A stretch of 64,000 nt of DNA from the NCBI RefSeq assembly GCF_030499535.1, contig NZ_JASTLB010000001.1, forward strand, positions 2,356,001-2,420,000, in the 5' to 3' direction. The DNA is from Streptomyces sp. TG1A-8 (GTDB taxonomy: Bacteria; Actinomycetota; Actinomycetes; Streptomycetales; Streptomycetaceae). How positions within the stretch are numbered: the stretch's first letter is position 1; every line of letters starts with the position of its first letter. The translations under genes and the position numbers were made by a program. Below the pieces are notes generated by a model. The model was given only the letters and a program-made list of their open reading frames with translations, was not told where the DNA came from and did not search any database. This document shows positions 1 to 9,549 of this stretch, in pieces.

Positions 1-103
1 CGTCGTCGACGGCCGAGTGCAGGGCCGTACGGGCGTCCGCCGCGCTGCGGACGTCGAGGCGGCCCCCGACGACCAGCTCGGCGTGGTCGCCCCTGATGTA
101 CAT
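1..103 (-). CDS. STAS-domain anti-sigma factor antagonist, N-terminal part
   Basis: This is the first 34 codons of a gene that runs off the left edge. It starts ATG-TAC-ATC, with GGGGAG a few bases upstream as ribosome binding site. The peptide begins MYIRGDHAELVVGGRLDVRS and continues into an alanine-rich helix. That pattern (short beta strand, then GRLDVRSAADAR) fits the start of STAS anti-anti-sigma proteins of the SpoIIAA/BldG type, which bind anti-sigma kinases. The phosphorylatable serine lies outside the window. The family call rests on the short N-terminus and on remembered Streptomyces gene order beside the dehydrogenase. Confidence 0.6.
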   Translation of the reverse strand, partial: MYIRGDHAELVVGGRLDVRSAADARTALHSAVDD

Positions 104-227
104 ATGCGCTCCCCGTTGAGTGCGGTGCGGCGGACTCCGTGACGGTGATGGTGGTCGTGCTGTGCAACGTCTGACCGCGTGCGCGGCGAAGCGGTTGCTG
201 TTCGTGGGTGAACCGATACCCGATTCA

Positions 228-250
228 CCCCGGGGGGTGATCCCCCGGGG
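228..250 (-). terminator. GC hairpin after the dehydrogenase gene
   Basis: A 9-bp perfect inverted repeat (CCCCGGGGG / CCCCCGGGG) with a 5-nt loop lies 23 bases past the stop of the minus-strand dehydrogenase gene. There is no U-tract, which is usual for Streptomyces terminators. Confidence 0.55.
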
Positions 251-272
251 CGTGCGTCCGTGCGGGCACGGG

Positions 273-1121
273 TCAGTACGTGTAGAAGCCCTGCCCGCTC
301 TTGCGGCCGATGTCACCGGCGTCCACCATCCGGCGCATCAGCTCCGGCGGGGCGAACTTCTCGTCCTGGGACTCGGTGTAGATGTTGCTGGTGGCGTGCA
401 GCAGGATGTCCACGCCGGTCAGGTCCGCGGTGGCCAGCGGGCCCATGGCGTGGCCGAAGCCCAGCTTGCAGGCGAGGTCGATGTCCTCGGCGCTCGCGAC
501 ACCGGACTCGTAGAGCCTGGCGGCCTCCACGACGAGCGCGGAGATGAGCCGGGTGGTCACGAACCCGGCGACGTCCCGGTTGACGACGATGCAGGTCTTG
601 CCGACGGACTCGGCGAACTCCCGCGCGGTGGCGAGGGCCCGGTCGCTCGTCTTGTAGCCGCGGACCAGTTCGACGAGCTGCATCATCGGCACCGGCGAGA
701 AGAAGTGCACGCCGACGACCCGCTCGGGCCGCTCGGTGACCGCCGCGATCTTGGTGATCGGGATGGCGGAGGTGTTGGAGGCGAGCACGGTGTCCTCGCG
801 CACGAGCCCGTCGAGCGCGCGGAAGATCTCGTGCTTGACCTCCAGCTTCTCGAAGACCGCCTCGACGACGAGGTCGGCGTCGGCGGCGGCGTCCAGGTCG
901 GTGGTCGCGGTGATGCGCCCGAGGGCCGCGTCGGCGTCGTGCGCCTCCAGCCTGCCCTTGGCGACGAACTTGTCGTACGAGGCCTTGATGCCGTCGGTGC
1001 CACGCTTGAGTGCCTCGTCGGTGACGTCCCGCAGGACGACCTCCCAGCCGGCCTGCGCGGCGACCTGGGCGATGCCGGACCCCATGAGACCGGCCCCGAT
1101 GACGGCGAGCTTCCGTGCCAC
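273..1121 (-). CDS. 3-hydroxybutyryl-CoA dehydrogenase
   Basis: This NAD(P)-dependent enzyme interconverts 3-hydroxybutyryl-CoA and acetoacetyl-CoA in butyrate, PHB and fatty-acid metabolism in the cytoplasm. The 282-residue product is normal length. The Rossmann motif GAGLMGSG is at residues 9-16, ASNTSAIPI lies mid-protein, and HFFSPVPMM carries the catalytic histidine. The C-terminal half (LGFGHAMGPLATADLTGVD) is the 3HCDH dimerisation domain. The chosen GTG start has GGGAG five bases upstream; a longer reading to 1211 adds 30 residues with no family resemblance. The gene is monocistronic and followed by a hairpin. Confidence 0.93.
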   Translation of the reverse strand: MARKLAVIGAGLMGSGIAQVAAQAGWEVVLRDVTDEALKRGTDGIKASYDKFVAKGRLEAHDADAALGRITATTDLDAAADADLVVEAVFEKLEVKHEIFRALDGLVREDTVLASNTSAIPITKIAAVTERPERVVGVHFFSPVPMMQLVELVRGYKTSDRALATAREFAESVGKTCIVVNRDVAGFVTTRLISALVVEAARLYESGVASAEDIDLACKLGFGHAMGPLATADLTGVDILLHATSNIYTESQDEKFAPPELMRRMVDAGDIGRKSGQGFYTY

Positions 1122-1326
1122 TCCGACTCCCTGAAAGCTGTTGGTGTCTGACCCTCCGGCGGACGATAGCGCTCCGGAGCGACGGTGTGACCGGTAAGTA
1201 ACGCGCGTCACGTCTCATCTGACGGACGTCACACCGGCAGCGGTACCGGGCACCCAAGGAGGGGCTTCGCGCGCCCCGTTCGGCCCGTCCGCCGGCCCCC
1301 GCCGGGGCGCGGGGCGCGCGGGGGAC

Positions 1327-1383
1327 GGAGCCGTGCGGCCTCCTCTTGGGGTGTTGCTTCAGCACAGGGGGCCGCACGGCTCC
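1327..1383. repeat. Long perfect stem-loop in a gene-free stretch
   Basis: The gap at 1122-1677 has no credible gene. It contains a perfect 14-bp inverted repeat (arms 1327-1340 and 1370-1383, GGAGCCGTGCGGCC and its complement) around a 29-nt loop. The loop contains a smaller TGCT/AGCA pairing. It could be a structured RNA element or a terminator without a U-tract. Nothing in the sequence says which strand is transcribed. Confidence 0.5.
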
Positions 1384-1601
1384 GGGTGCGGCGTCGAGTG
1401 GCGCCTCGGCCTCCATGATGGGGGGCGGGCGCGGCCCCGCGTGCGCAAAGGCGGCGTTCCCCCTCGAAGGGTTGAATCATTCGCCGTTCGCGCCGCGCGC
1501 CGGGGGTGGCGCCGGGTAGCGGAGCCGGGCGGACCGGGTCATTGTTCCGTAACCCCGTGATCACGTGGCGTGCCGGGCGGCGGCCGGGCCATGCTGGCGT
1601 C

Positions 1602-1640
1602 CCCTTCCTGACGGCGCTTCAGCACCGTTGGCAGGAAGGG
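1602..1640. promoter_or_regulatory. Inverted repeat upstream of the HTH/sigma-like cassette
   Basis: A perfect 9-bp inverted repeat CCCTTCCTG / CAGGAAGGG (1602-1610 and 1632-1640) with a 21-nt spacer ends 37 bases before the ATG of the first cassette gene. It could be an operator for a dimeric regulator, possibly the HTH protein encoded in the cassette, or a leader hairpin. No confident -10/-35 pair was recognised. Confidence 0.4.
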
Positions 1641-1677
1641 ACGTTGGAGTGGACCTCCCTCACAGAAACGATGTGCG

Positions 1678-1896
1678 ATGTCGAGTAAGAAGGTGGTGAC
1701 CGTCGCCGTCCTGGTGGCGGTCCTCACGTGGAGCACGGTGATGACCGTGCTGGGACAGGTCGCGGCCGTGGCCGCCCTGCTCCCGTCCCTGGGCCTGCTC
1801 GTGCAGCAGACCGCCCAGGCCCTGACCGGGCCCGACGGCTCCCGCGCGCCCGCCTCCCCCGTCCCTCCCGCCGCCGGGGAGGAGCCGCCCCGATGA
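1678..1896 (+). CDS. Small membrane protein, first gene of HTH/sigma cassette
   Basis: This 72-residue protein has a hydrophobic stretch over about residues 5-48, enough for one or two membrane passes. A Pro/Ala/Glu-rich tail follows. I do not recognise a family. Its stop overlaps the ATG of the next gene (ATGA), so translation is probably coupled. A five-codon out-of-frame reading frame begins at 1671 and overlaps the start. The ribosome binding site is weak. Coding is supported mainly by the tight coupling and the clean membrane segment. Confidence 0.6.
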   Translation: MSSKKVVTVAVLVAVLTWSTVMTVLGQVAAVAALLPSLGLLVQQTAQALTGPDGSRAPASPVPPAAGEEPPR

Positions 1897-2780
1897 CCCT
1901 GCCCCCTGGCACCGGCCAGCCGCCCCCGCCGCAGGCGGGCGGCAGGCGGGGACGCAAACCGGCCCCGATCTCCGAGGCGGCGGGCCTGTCGCACCGGGCC
2001 TGGCTGGAACCGGTGCGCGACTTCGTCTTCTCCAGCGGCCTGACCCTGGACGACCTCGTCGACCGCTCCGGCTACTCCAAGACCCGCATCAGCGAACTCC
2101 TGCGCGGCAACGGCTACTACCCCGCCTGGGAGATCACCTTCAGCGTGATACGCGCCCTGGGACTGCCCGTGCAGCCGATGCGCCGCCTGTGGAGCGCCGC
2201 GGCGCGCGAGGCCCACAAGGAGCCCGACTGGATCCGGCACTGCATCCGGCAGGTCGCGTGCGAGCCGGAGACCCCGCCCCTGGCCCACCGGGCCTTCACC
2301 GAGACCGTGCGCGCTCCCTACACCGCCTACGCGCGCACCTTCCTGCTGACCGACGACCGCGTCCGCTGGGCGGTGGGGGAGACCTTCGACCTGCTGTGGC
2401 TGTCCTGGAGCACGGCCGTCAGCAGCGAGAACCTGCGCCGCAACGCCTGGCGCCTGCTGCGCTCGCGCGTGATGGCGCGGGCCGGCCACCGCGAGGGCCG
2501 TCCCGACCTGCGCGCCGCGGTCTTCTCCACCGAGGAGGCCAGCGGCAGTGTGCCGGACCGCCTCGTCGTCCTGACCGACCTGGTGGACCTCTTCGACGCC
2601 ATCGCCCGCCTCCCGCACGACCACATGGACGTCGTCGTGCTGCGCCACCTGTGCGGCCTCGACCTTGAGGAAACGATCCCCTACGTCACCGGCCTGAGCC
2701 CGGCCATCGCCCACGCCGTCGACCACCACGCCCGCGCCGCCCTCGAAGACCTGCTCCGCCCCTGCAGCCCCCGGGAGTGA
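1893..2780 (+). CDS. HTH protein fused to ECF sigma-like regions 2 and 4
   Basis: The 295-residue protein has a proline-rich N-terminus. An XRE-like helix-turn-helix follows at about residues 51-72 (TLDDLVDRSGYSKTRISELL). Residues about 130-195 resemble degenerate sigma-70 region 2. Residues about 235-290 closely resemble sigma region 4 (VVVLRHLCGLDLEETIPYV, then an ARAALEDLLR helix). So it may bind DNA through two domains and possibly RNA polymerase, but the region 2 match is weak and sigma activity is inferred, not shown. It starts inside the previous stop codon and is followed after 12 bases by the Sel1-like gene. It could instead be a repressor that uses a sigma-like scaffold. Confidence 0.75.
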   Translation: MTLPPGTGQPPPPQAGGRRGRKPAPISEAAGLSHRAWLEPVRDFVFSSGLTLDDLVDRSGYSKTRISELLRGNGYYPAWEITFSVIRALGLPVQPMRRLWSAAAREAHKEPDWIRHCIRQVACEPETPPLAHRAFTETVRAPYTAYARTFLLTDDRVRWAVGETFDLLWLSWSTAVSSENLRRNAWRLLRSRVMARAGHREGRPDLRAAVFSTEEASGSVPDRLVVLTDLVDLFDAIARLPHDHMDVVVLRHLCGLDLEETIPYVTGLSPAIAHAVDHHARAALEDLLRPCSPRE

Positions 2781-2792
2781 ACCCAGACCGCC

Positions 2793-3641
2793 ATGAGCGC
2801 CATCGACGCCCTCCTCGCCCGCGCCCGCCTGCACGACGGCCCGGGTGCCCCCGCCGACACCGTCCCCTACGAAGACAGCGCCTACCCGGAGCAGGCGTAC
2901 GACACCGTCGCGCCCGTCGGCGAACCGCCGGCCGACGCCGCCGCGGACCGTCACCTGCGCACCCTGTGCGACCTCGTCCTGACCGCCCTCGCCCCCGGGA
3001 CCCTGCGGTTCCTCACCGACCAGCTCCCCGAGCCCGAGGGCGCCTGGCGGCTCGGCTGCGCCCTGAGCGTCGCCGGGATCGAGGAAGGGGCCCGTTTCTG
3101 GTGGCAGTACGCCGCCGGCGCGGGACACACCCCGGCCGCCTACTGCCTGTCCCTGCACCACCGTGCCCGCGGCGAGGCCCACGCGGCCGCCCACTGGTAC
3201 GACCAGACCGGCCTCGACGCCCTGACGGACCACGACACCGTCCCGGTCACCGGCCTGTGCCCGCCGGTGCTGTGCACCTTCGACGCGTCCGTGCCCACCG
3301 TGCTGCGGATACTGAGCCGGCTGGCCCCCGCGGACCCGCGGCCGCGGCCCCACCGCGCCGACGCCGTCACCAACTACGTCGCCCTCGCCGTCCAGCGCGG
3401 CTACGCCCGTCATCCGGGCGTCGAGATACCGGTGCCCGGCCCGCGCTTCGCCGACCGCGTGAGCTTCCTGCTCACCTGGACCCCGCCGTGGAGCGGCACG
3501 GGCACGGGCGTCTTCAACCCGGCCCTGCCCAGCCGCGCGGGCGAGGCCTCCCCGCGCGGGCCGCGCGGACGCGGCACGGCGGCGCGGGAGCCGCAGGGCG
3601 ATCCGGTGAAGTGGGTGATCTCCGTCAGGGCGTCACGATGA
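2793..3641 (+). CDS. Sel1/TPR-like protein, third cassette gene
   Basis: This 282-residue soluble protein has no signal peptide. The central part (about residues 90-150) has alternating helices of Sel1/TPR type: GARFWWQYAAGAGHTPAAY is followed by AHAAAHWYDQTG. Such repeats usually mediate protein contacts, so a role as partner of the preceding HTH/sigma-like protein is plausible but inferred. The start ATG is 12 bases after the upstream stop. Its 3' end overlaps the convergent TetR gene by 9 bases. The C-terminal 40 residues are Gly/Arg-rich and low complexity. Confidence 0.65.
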   Translation: MSAIDALLARARLHDGPGAPADTVPYEDSAYPEQAYDTVAPVGEPPADAAADRHLRTLCDLVLTALAPGTLRFLTDQLPEPEGAWRLGCALSVAGIEEGARFWWQYAAGAGHTPAAYCLSLHHRARGEAHAAAHWYDQTGLDALTDHDTVPVTGLCPPVLCTFDASVPTVLRILSRLAPADPRPRPHRADAVTNYVALAVQRGYARHPGVEIPVPGPRFADRVSFLLTWTPPWSGTGTGVFNPALPSRAGEASPRGPRGRGTAAREPQGDPVKWVISVRASR

Positions 3642-4274
3642 GCCGCGCACGGCGTAGGTGAGGACCCGCTCGCTCAGCAGGTCCTCGATGTCGTCGAGGA
3701 GGACGAGCACTTCGCGCGAGACCTCCTGCGGCGAGCGGCCCCGGACCATCTCGCGGCCGATGACCGCCATGACCGTGCTGTGCGCCCAGCCGATCTGACC
3801 GGCCATCAGGTTCGGCAGTTCGTCGTCGTCCGCGGCGCCGGTCTCCTCGCGCAGGGCCTGTTCGAGGTTGGCCTGCACCTCCTGGGCGATGGCCCACAGC
3901 CGGGAGCGCAGCGCGGGCGCCTCCTCGATGACCCGCTGGAAGCGCGTGTAGCCGGGGATCAGCCCCACCCGGGGCGACACGGCCTCGATCTCCTCGCGCA
4001 GCTCGCGCAGGACCGCGGCGGCGGCGGACTCACCGTCCGGACGGCCCCGGACCCAGCGGGCGAGGCGGTCGACCATGCCGGCCGAGCGGTCGAAGAAGAG
4101 GTCCTCCTTGGCCGGGAAGTAGTTGTAGACGGTGTTGACCGAGACGTCGGCGGCGGCGGCGATCTCCGCGACCGTCACCGCGTCGAAACCGCGTTCGAGG
4201 AACAGTCCCGTGGCGACGTCCGAGATGTACTGCCGTGTCTGCCGCTTCTTCCGCTCCCTGAGCCCCTCAGCCAT
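3633..4274 (-). CDS. TetR-family transcriptional repressor
   Basis: The 213-residue protein has a canonical N-terminal TetR DNA-binding domain, with FLERGFDAVTVAEIAAAADV followed by SVNTVYNYFPAKEDLFF. A helical ligand-binding and dimerisation C-terminus follows. It is divergent from the DrrAB-type ABC exporter; the two start codons are 80 bases apart. It probably represses the exporter and itself until an effector binds, which is inferred from the usual arrangement. Its 3' end overlaps the convergent Sel1-like gene by 9 bases. Confidence 0.93.
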   Translation of the reverse strand: MAEGLRERKKRQTRQYISDVATGLFLERGFDAVTVAEIAAAADVSVNTVYNYFPAKEDLFFDRSAGMVDRLARWVRGRPDGESAAAAVLRELREEIEAVSPRVGLIPGYTRFQRVIEEAPALRSRLWAIAQEVQANLEQALREETGAADDDELPNLMAGQIGWAHSTVMAVIGREMVRGRSPQEVSREVLVLLDDIEDLLSERVLTYAVRGSS

Positions 4275-4354
4275 GCCCCCATCCTAACTTCGTTGGGTAC
4301 GGAGAAATTTTGGTGGCGTTGCAATTTTTCATGAACTCTGTTTTTCTGGCCGGC
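4275..4354. promoter_or_regulatory. Divergent promoter/operator between TetR and ABC genes
   Basis: This 80-base intergenic stretch is AT-rich for this genome, with AAATTTTG and CAATTTTT 10 bases apart. That is expected for overlapping divergent promoters and a TetR operator. No perfect palindrome was found, so operator borders are not assigned. Confidence 0.45.
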
Positions 4355-5140
4355 ATGACAGCGGTCATCAGCGCGGCCGGACTGGCCCGCACCTTCCAGA
4401 CGAAAGCCGGCCCGGTCGAGGCCGTGCGGTGTGTCGACCTCACCGTCCGCGAGGGCGAGATCCTCGGCTTCCTCGGCCCCAACGGAGCCGGCAAGACGAC
4501 CACCCTGCGGATGCTCACCACGCTGCTCCGGCCCACCGGCGGCGCGGCCACCGTCGCCGGGCACGACCTGGCGGGCGACCCGGCCGCGGTGCGCGCGGCC
4601 TGCGGTTACGTCGCCCAGTCCGGCGGCACGGACCCGCAGGTCCCGGTGCGCGAGGAACTGGTCACCCAGGGGCGGATGTACCGCCTGCCGAAGGCCGCAG
4701 CGGTCGCCCGCGCCGCGGAACTGGCCGGTGAACTGGGCCTCACCGAGCTGCTCGACCGGAAATCGGGCGCGCTGTCCGGCGGCCAGCGGCGCCGTCTGGA
4801 CATCGCGATGGCCCTCACGCACCGGCCGAGGGTGCTCTTCCTGGACGAACCGACGACCGGGCTCGACCCCGGCAGCCGCGCCGACCTGTGGGACCTGGTG
4901 CGCCGGCTGCGCGACACCCACGGCACCACGGTCTTCCTGACCACCCACTACCTGGACGAGGCCGACGCCCTCGCCGACCGGCTCGTGATCGTGGACCGGG
5001 GAGTCGTCGCGGCCGAGGGCACCCCGGGCGCGCTCAAGCTGCGGTACGGCGGCTCGGTCGACGCCTCGCTCCAGGACACGTTCCTCGCCGTCACCGGCCG
5101 CGGCCCCGCCCCGGCCGCCCCCGCCCCCGTCTCCGTATAG
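4355..5140 (+). CDS. ABC transporter ATP-binding protein (DrrA-type)
   Basis: The 261-residue ATPase has Walker A GPNGAGKTT at 41-49, the signature LSGGQRRR at 140-147 and Walker B LFLDEPTTGLDP from 161. The pattern is that of the DrrA/CcmA drug-exporter branch. It lacks most of the C-terminal domain of full-length DrrA (about 330 residues). The start at 4355 gives the usual N-terminus; upstream in-frame codons add an unrelated hydrophobic leader. It lies 22 bases before the permease gene. A two-component exporter of a hydrophobic compound is likely; the substrate is unknown. Confidence 0.92.
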   Translation: MTAVISAAGLARTFQTKAGPVEAVRCVDLTVREGEILGFLGPNGAGKTTTLRMLTTLLRPTGGAATVAGHDLAGDPAAVRAACGYVAQSGGTDPQVPVREELVTQGRMYRLPKAAAVARAAELAGELGLTELLDRKSGALSGGQRRRLDIAMALTHRPRVLFLDEPTTGLDPGSRADLWDLVRRLRDTHGTTVFLTTHYLDEADALADRLVIVDRGVVAAEGTPGALKLRYGGSVDASLQDTFLAVTGRGPAPAAPAPVSV

Positions 5141-5162
5141 ACCCGGCCGACAGGACCACGAC

Positions 5163-5912
5163 ATGCCCGTCCACGACACGGCCCTCGTCTACGGCCGCTA
5201 CCTCCGCCAGTCGCTGCGCTCGCGCTTCGCGCTGCTGTTCGGCGTGCTGACGCCGCTGCTGTACCTGTTCCTCTTCGGCCCGCTGCTCACCGGCCTGCCA
5301 CTGGGCGGGCGGGGCAGCTCCTGGCAGGTGCTCGTGCCCGGCCTGCTGCTCCAGCTGGGACTGTTCGGCGCCCTGTTCGCCGGCTTCGCGGTCATCATGG
5401 AGAACGCCCAGGGGGTGCTCGAACGGATGCGGGTGACCCCCGTCAGCCGGCTCGCCCTGCTGCTCGGGCGGGCCCTGCGGGACGCCACGGTCTTCGTCCT
5501 ACAGGCGGTCCTGCTGGTGCTGGCCGCGCTGGTCATGGGGCTGCGCGCGCCGCTGGCCGGCATCCTGATCGGCTTCGCGTTCGTCGCCCTGCTCACGCTC
5601 TCGCTGGCGTCGCTGTCGTACGCGCTGGCGACGAGGGTCCGCACCCCGCAGGCGTTCGGGCCGCTGATCAACACGGTGTCGATGCCGTCGATGCTGCTGT
5701 CCGGCCTGATGCTGCCGATGACCCTGGCGCCGGCCTGGCTGGACGTGCTCTCGCACCTCGTCCCGTTCCGGTACCTGGTGGACGCGGTGCGCGACGCCTA
5801 CGTCGGCGCGTACACCTCCGCGCACATGCTGTACGGCGTCCTCGTCGCCGTCGGCTTCGCCGCGCTGTCCGTGACGGTGGGCACACGCGTGTTCCGGACG
5901 GCCGGGGCGTAA
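5163..5912 (+). CDS. ABC-2 type permease (DrrB-type)
   Basis: This 249-residue integral membrane protein has about six hydrophobic segments. It has the ABC-2 pattern: N-terminal RYLRQSLRSRFALLFG, central ENAQGVLERMRVTPVSR, and a late LVPFRYLVDAVRDAYVG motif. It pairs with the ATPase just upstream as an efflux pump controlled by the divergent TetR gene. The start ATG is preceded by an A/G-rich site. Confidence 0.9.
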   Translation: MPVHDTALVYGRYLRQSLRSRFALLFGVLTPLLYLFLFGPLLTGLPLGGRGSSWQVLVPGLLLQLGLFGALFAGFAVIMENAQGVLERMRVTPVSRLALLLGRALRDATVFVLQAVLLVLAALVMGLRAPLAGILIGFAFVALLTLSLASLSYALATRVRTPQAFGPLINTVSMPSMLLSGLMLPMTLAPAWLDVLSHLVPFRYLVDAVRDAYVGAYTSAHMLYGVLVAVGFAALSVTVGTRVFRTAGA

Positions 5913-5925
5913 CTACGCTGGCCGT

Positions 5926-6498
5926 ATGGTCAATCTGACGCGCATCTACACCAGGACCGGCGACAAGGGCACCACCAGCCTCGGCGACATGAGCCGGGTG
6001 CCCAAGACGGACCTGCGGATCTCGGCGTACGCGGACGCCAACGAGGCGAACGCGGTGATCGGCACCGCCCTCGCGCTGGGCGGCCTGGACGAGGAGGTCG
6101 TCAAGGTCCTCACCCGCGTCCAGAACGACCTGTTCGACGTGGGTGCGGACCTGTCGACGCCGGTCGTGGAGAACCCGGGGTTCCCGCCCCTGCGGGTCGA
6201 GCAGTCCTACGTCGACAGGCTGGAGGCGGACTGCGACCGCTTCAACGAGCGGCTGGAGAAGCTGCACTCCTTCATCCTGCCCGGCGGCACCCCCGGCGCG
6301 GCGCTGCTCCACCAGGCCTGCACGGTCGTCCGCCGTGCCGAGCGCTCCACCTGGTCGGCCCTGGAAGCACACGGCGACACGATGAACCCCCTCACCGCGA
6401 CCTACCTCAACCGCCTGTCCGACCTGCTGTTCATCCTGGCGCGGATCGCGAACAAGGAGGTCGGGGACGTGCTGTGGGTGCCGGGCGGCGAGCGCTAG
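5926..6498 (+). CDS. ATP:cob(I)alamin adenosyltransferase, PduO type
   Basis: The enzyme transfers the adenosyl group of ATP to cob(I)alamin to make coenzyme B12, used by methylmalonyl-CoA mutase and class II ribonucleotide reductase. The 190 residues include the ATP-binding N-terminus TRTGDKGTTSLGD (from residue 9), the helix AYADANEANAVIG and the C-terminal NRLSDLLFILAR segment of the trimeric PduO family. It starts 13 bases after the permease stop, so it may be co-transcribed with the exporter, though no functional link is evident. Confidence 0.93.
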   Translation: MVNLTRIYTRTGDKGTTSLGDMSRVPKTDLRISAYADANEANAVIGTALALGGLDEEVVKVLTRVQNDLFDVGADLSTPVVENPGFPPLRVEQSYVDRLEADCDRFNERLEKLHSFILPGGTPGAALLHQACTVVRRAERSTWSALEAHGDTMNPLTATYLNRLSDLLFILARIANKEVGDVLWVPGGER

Positions 6499-6564
6499 CG
6501 GGCCTCGGGGGCACAAACGGCCCGCCGGGCGGAGGAGTCGGGGTTTCGGCCGACCGTGCCGCAA

Positions 6565-6640
6565 GTGGTCCAGACCTATTGACCCGTGGTCCAGACCTTC
6601 CTATTCTCGCGACACCGTGGGCATGAAGGCTCAGTCATGC
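6565..6640 (+). promoter_or_regulatory. Chitinase promoter with two dre-type DasR sites
   Basis: Two perfect 13-bp direct repeats GTGGTCCAGACCT lie at 6565-6577 and 6586-6598, exactly 21 bp apart (two helical turns). They match the dre element bound by DasR, the N-acetylglucosamine-responsive GntR regulator, and the known repeats of Streptomyces chi promoters. Between them sits a -35 TTGACC (6579-6584). After 17 bp comes -10 TATTCT (6602-6607), so bound repressor would cover the promoter core. A small inverted repeat GCATGA/TCATGC (6621-6640) follows in the leader. Confidence 0.88.
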
Positions 6641-6672
6641 CCCTGACACCCCCAAGACGAGGGAGGCGCAGC

Positions 6673-8496
<1,824 letters not shown>

Positions 8497-8508
8497 GAGC
8501 GCCGGGCG

Positions 8509-8955
8509 CTAAGCGACGTTGACGCGCTGACCGGGCGGGGCTGCCTCGAGCCACGCGAGGAAACCGGTCAGCGCGTCTTCGCTCATGGCGAGCTCCACAC
8601 GCGTGCCCCGGTGGGTACAGGCCAGGACGACCGCGTCGGAGAGCAGCGCCAGTTCCTCCTCGCCCTCGGGCAGCCGGCGGCCGGCCACCTCGATCCGGGC
8701 GCGCTCCAGGACCCGGCGCGGGCGGGGGGCGTAGGAGAAGACGCGGTACCACTCGATGCGGTCGCCGTTGTAGCGGGCGACGCCGTAGCTCCAGCCCTTG
8801 CCGCCGACGTCCGGTTTCCCGGGCGCGTCCCAGCGCAGGGAGCAGTCGAAGGTGCCCCCGGAGCGCTGGATCAGCCTGCGCCGCAGGCCGAACAGGAACA
8901 GCCCCACCACCACGAGCGCCACCACGATCCCGCACACAGTCAGAGCGAGGACCAT
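8509..8955 (-). CDS. DUF2550 membrane protein downstream of atpC
   Basis: The 148-residue protein has one N-terminal transmembrane helix (about residues 2-23). A positively charged FGLRRRLIQRSGG segment and a small beta-rich cytosolic domain follow, with the motifs SLRWD, WSYGVARYNGDRIEWYRVF and RIEVAGRR. This is the DUF2550 pattern, a family I recall next to atpC in actinobacteria; its function is unknown. It is convergent with the chitinase gene, 12 bases apart. It is 151 bases from atpC, so it may be the last gene of the ATP synthase operon. Confidence 0.8.
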   Translation of the reverse strand: MVLALTVCGIVVALVVVGLFLFGLRRRLIQRSGGTFDCSLRWDAPGKPDVGGKGWSYGVARYNGDRIEWYRVFSYAPRPRRVLERARIEVAGRRLPEGEEELALLSDAVVLACTHRGTRVELAMSEDALTGFLAWLEAAPPGQRVNVA

Positions 8956-9106
8956 CGGCACCGACCTCCTCGTCTCCCAGGTAGTGGAACGTCGTCGAGT
9001 ACTAGGTAATGGAACCGGAAAAACACCCACATCTGCCTCAGCCGCGACCGGCACCGGATTGCTCCGGGCCGGCCGCGGCTGAGTGACGTCAACGCTCGGC
9101 GCAGGT

Positions 9107-9481
9107 TCAGCTCGCCGTCGCCGCGCGCAGTCGTACGTCCGCACGGCGCTCGGCGGTGGAGTCACCCTCCGCCTTCGCGCGCTCCAGCTCCCGCTGCTCG
9201 CGCTGGACGTCGATCTCGTCCGACAGCTCGGCGATCTCGGCCAGCAGCGACAGCTTGTTGTCGGCGAACGAGATGAAACCGCCGTGCACCGCGGCGACGA
9301 CCGTTCCACCTTCACTCGTACGGATGGTCACCGGGCCCGACTCCAGCACACCGAGCAGCGGCTGGTGACCGGGCATGACGCCGATGTCGCCGGACGTGGT
9401 GCGCGCGACGACCAGGGTGGCCTCGCCGGACCAGACCTGGCGGTCGGCGGCGACCAGCTCGACGTGCAGCTCAGCAGCCAA
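9107..9481 (-). CDS. atpC: ATP synthase F1 epsilon subunit
   Basis: The 124-residue epsilon subunit sits on the F1 central stalk and modulates ATP hydrolysis. The beta-sandwich N-terminus shows VWSGEATLVVARTTSGDIGV and PGHQPLLGVLESGPV. The C-terminal helical hairpin contains EIDVQREQRELERAKAEG. It is last of the core atp genes, 122 bases after atpD, with a strong hairpin in the gap. Confidence 0.97.
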   Translation of the reverse strand: MAAELHVELVAADRQVWSGEATLVVARTTSGDIGVMPGHQPLLGVLESGPVTIRTSEGGTVVAAVHGGFISFADNKLSLLAEIAELSDEIDVQREQRELERAKAEGDSTAERRADVRLRAATAS

Positions 9482-9549
9482 GGGTGGCTCCTCGGGTCAC
9501 CACCCGGCGGTAGTGCCGGGTGTTGGGGTCAATTCTAGTAGGCGTGACG

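Noticed and set aside
1539..3413. 624-codon open frame on the minus strand
   Set aside because: It is antisense to the HTH/sigma cassette; composition is Gly/Val/Arg-rich without motifs.
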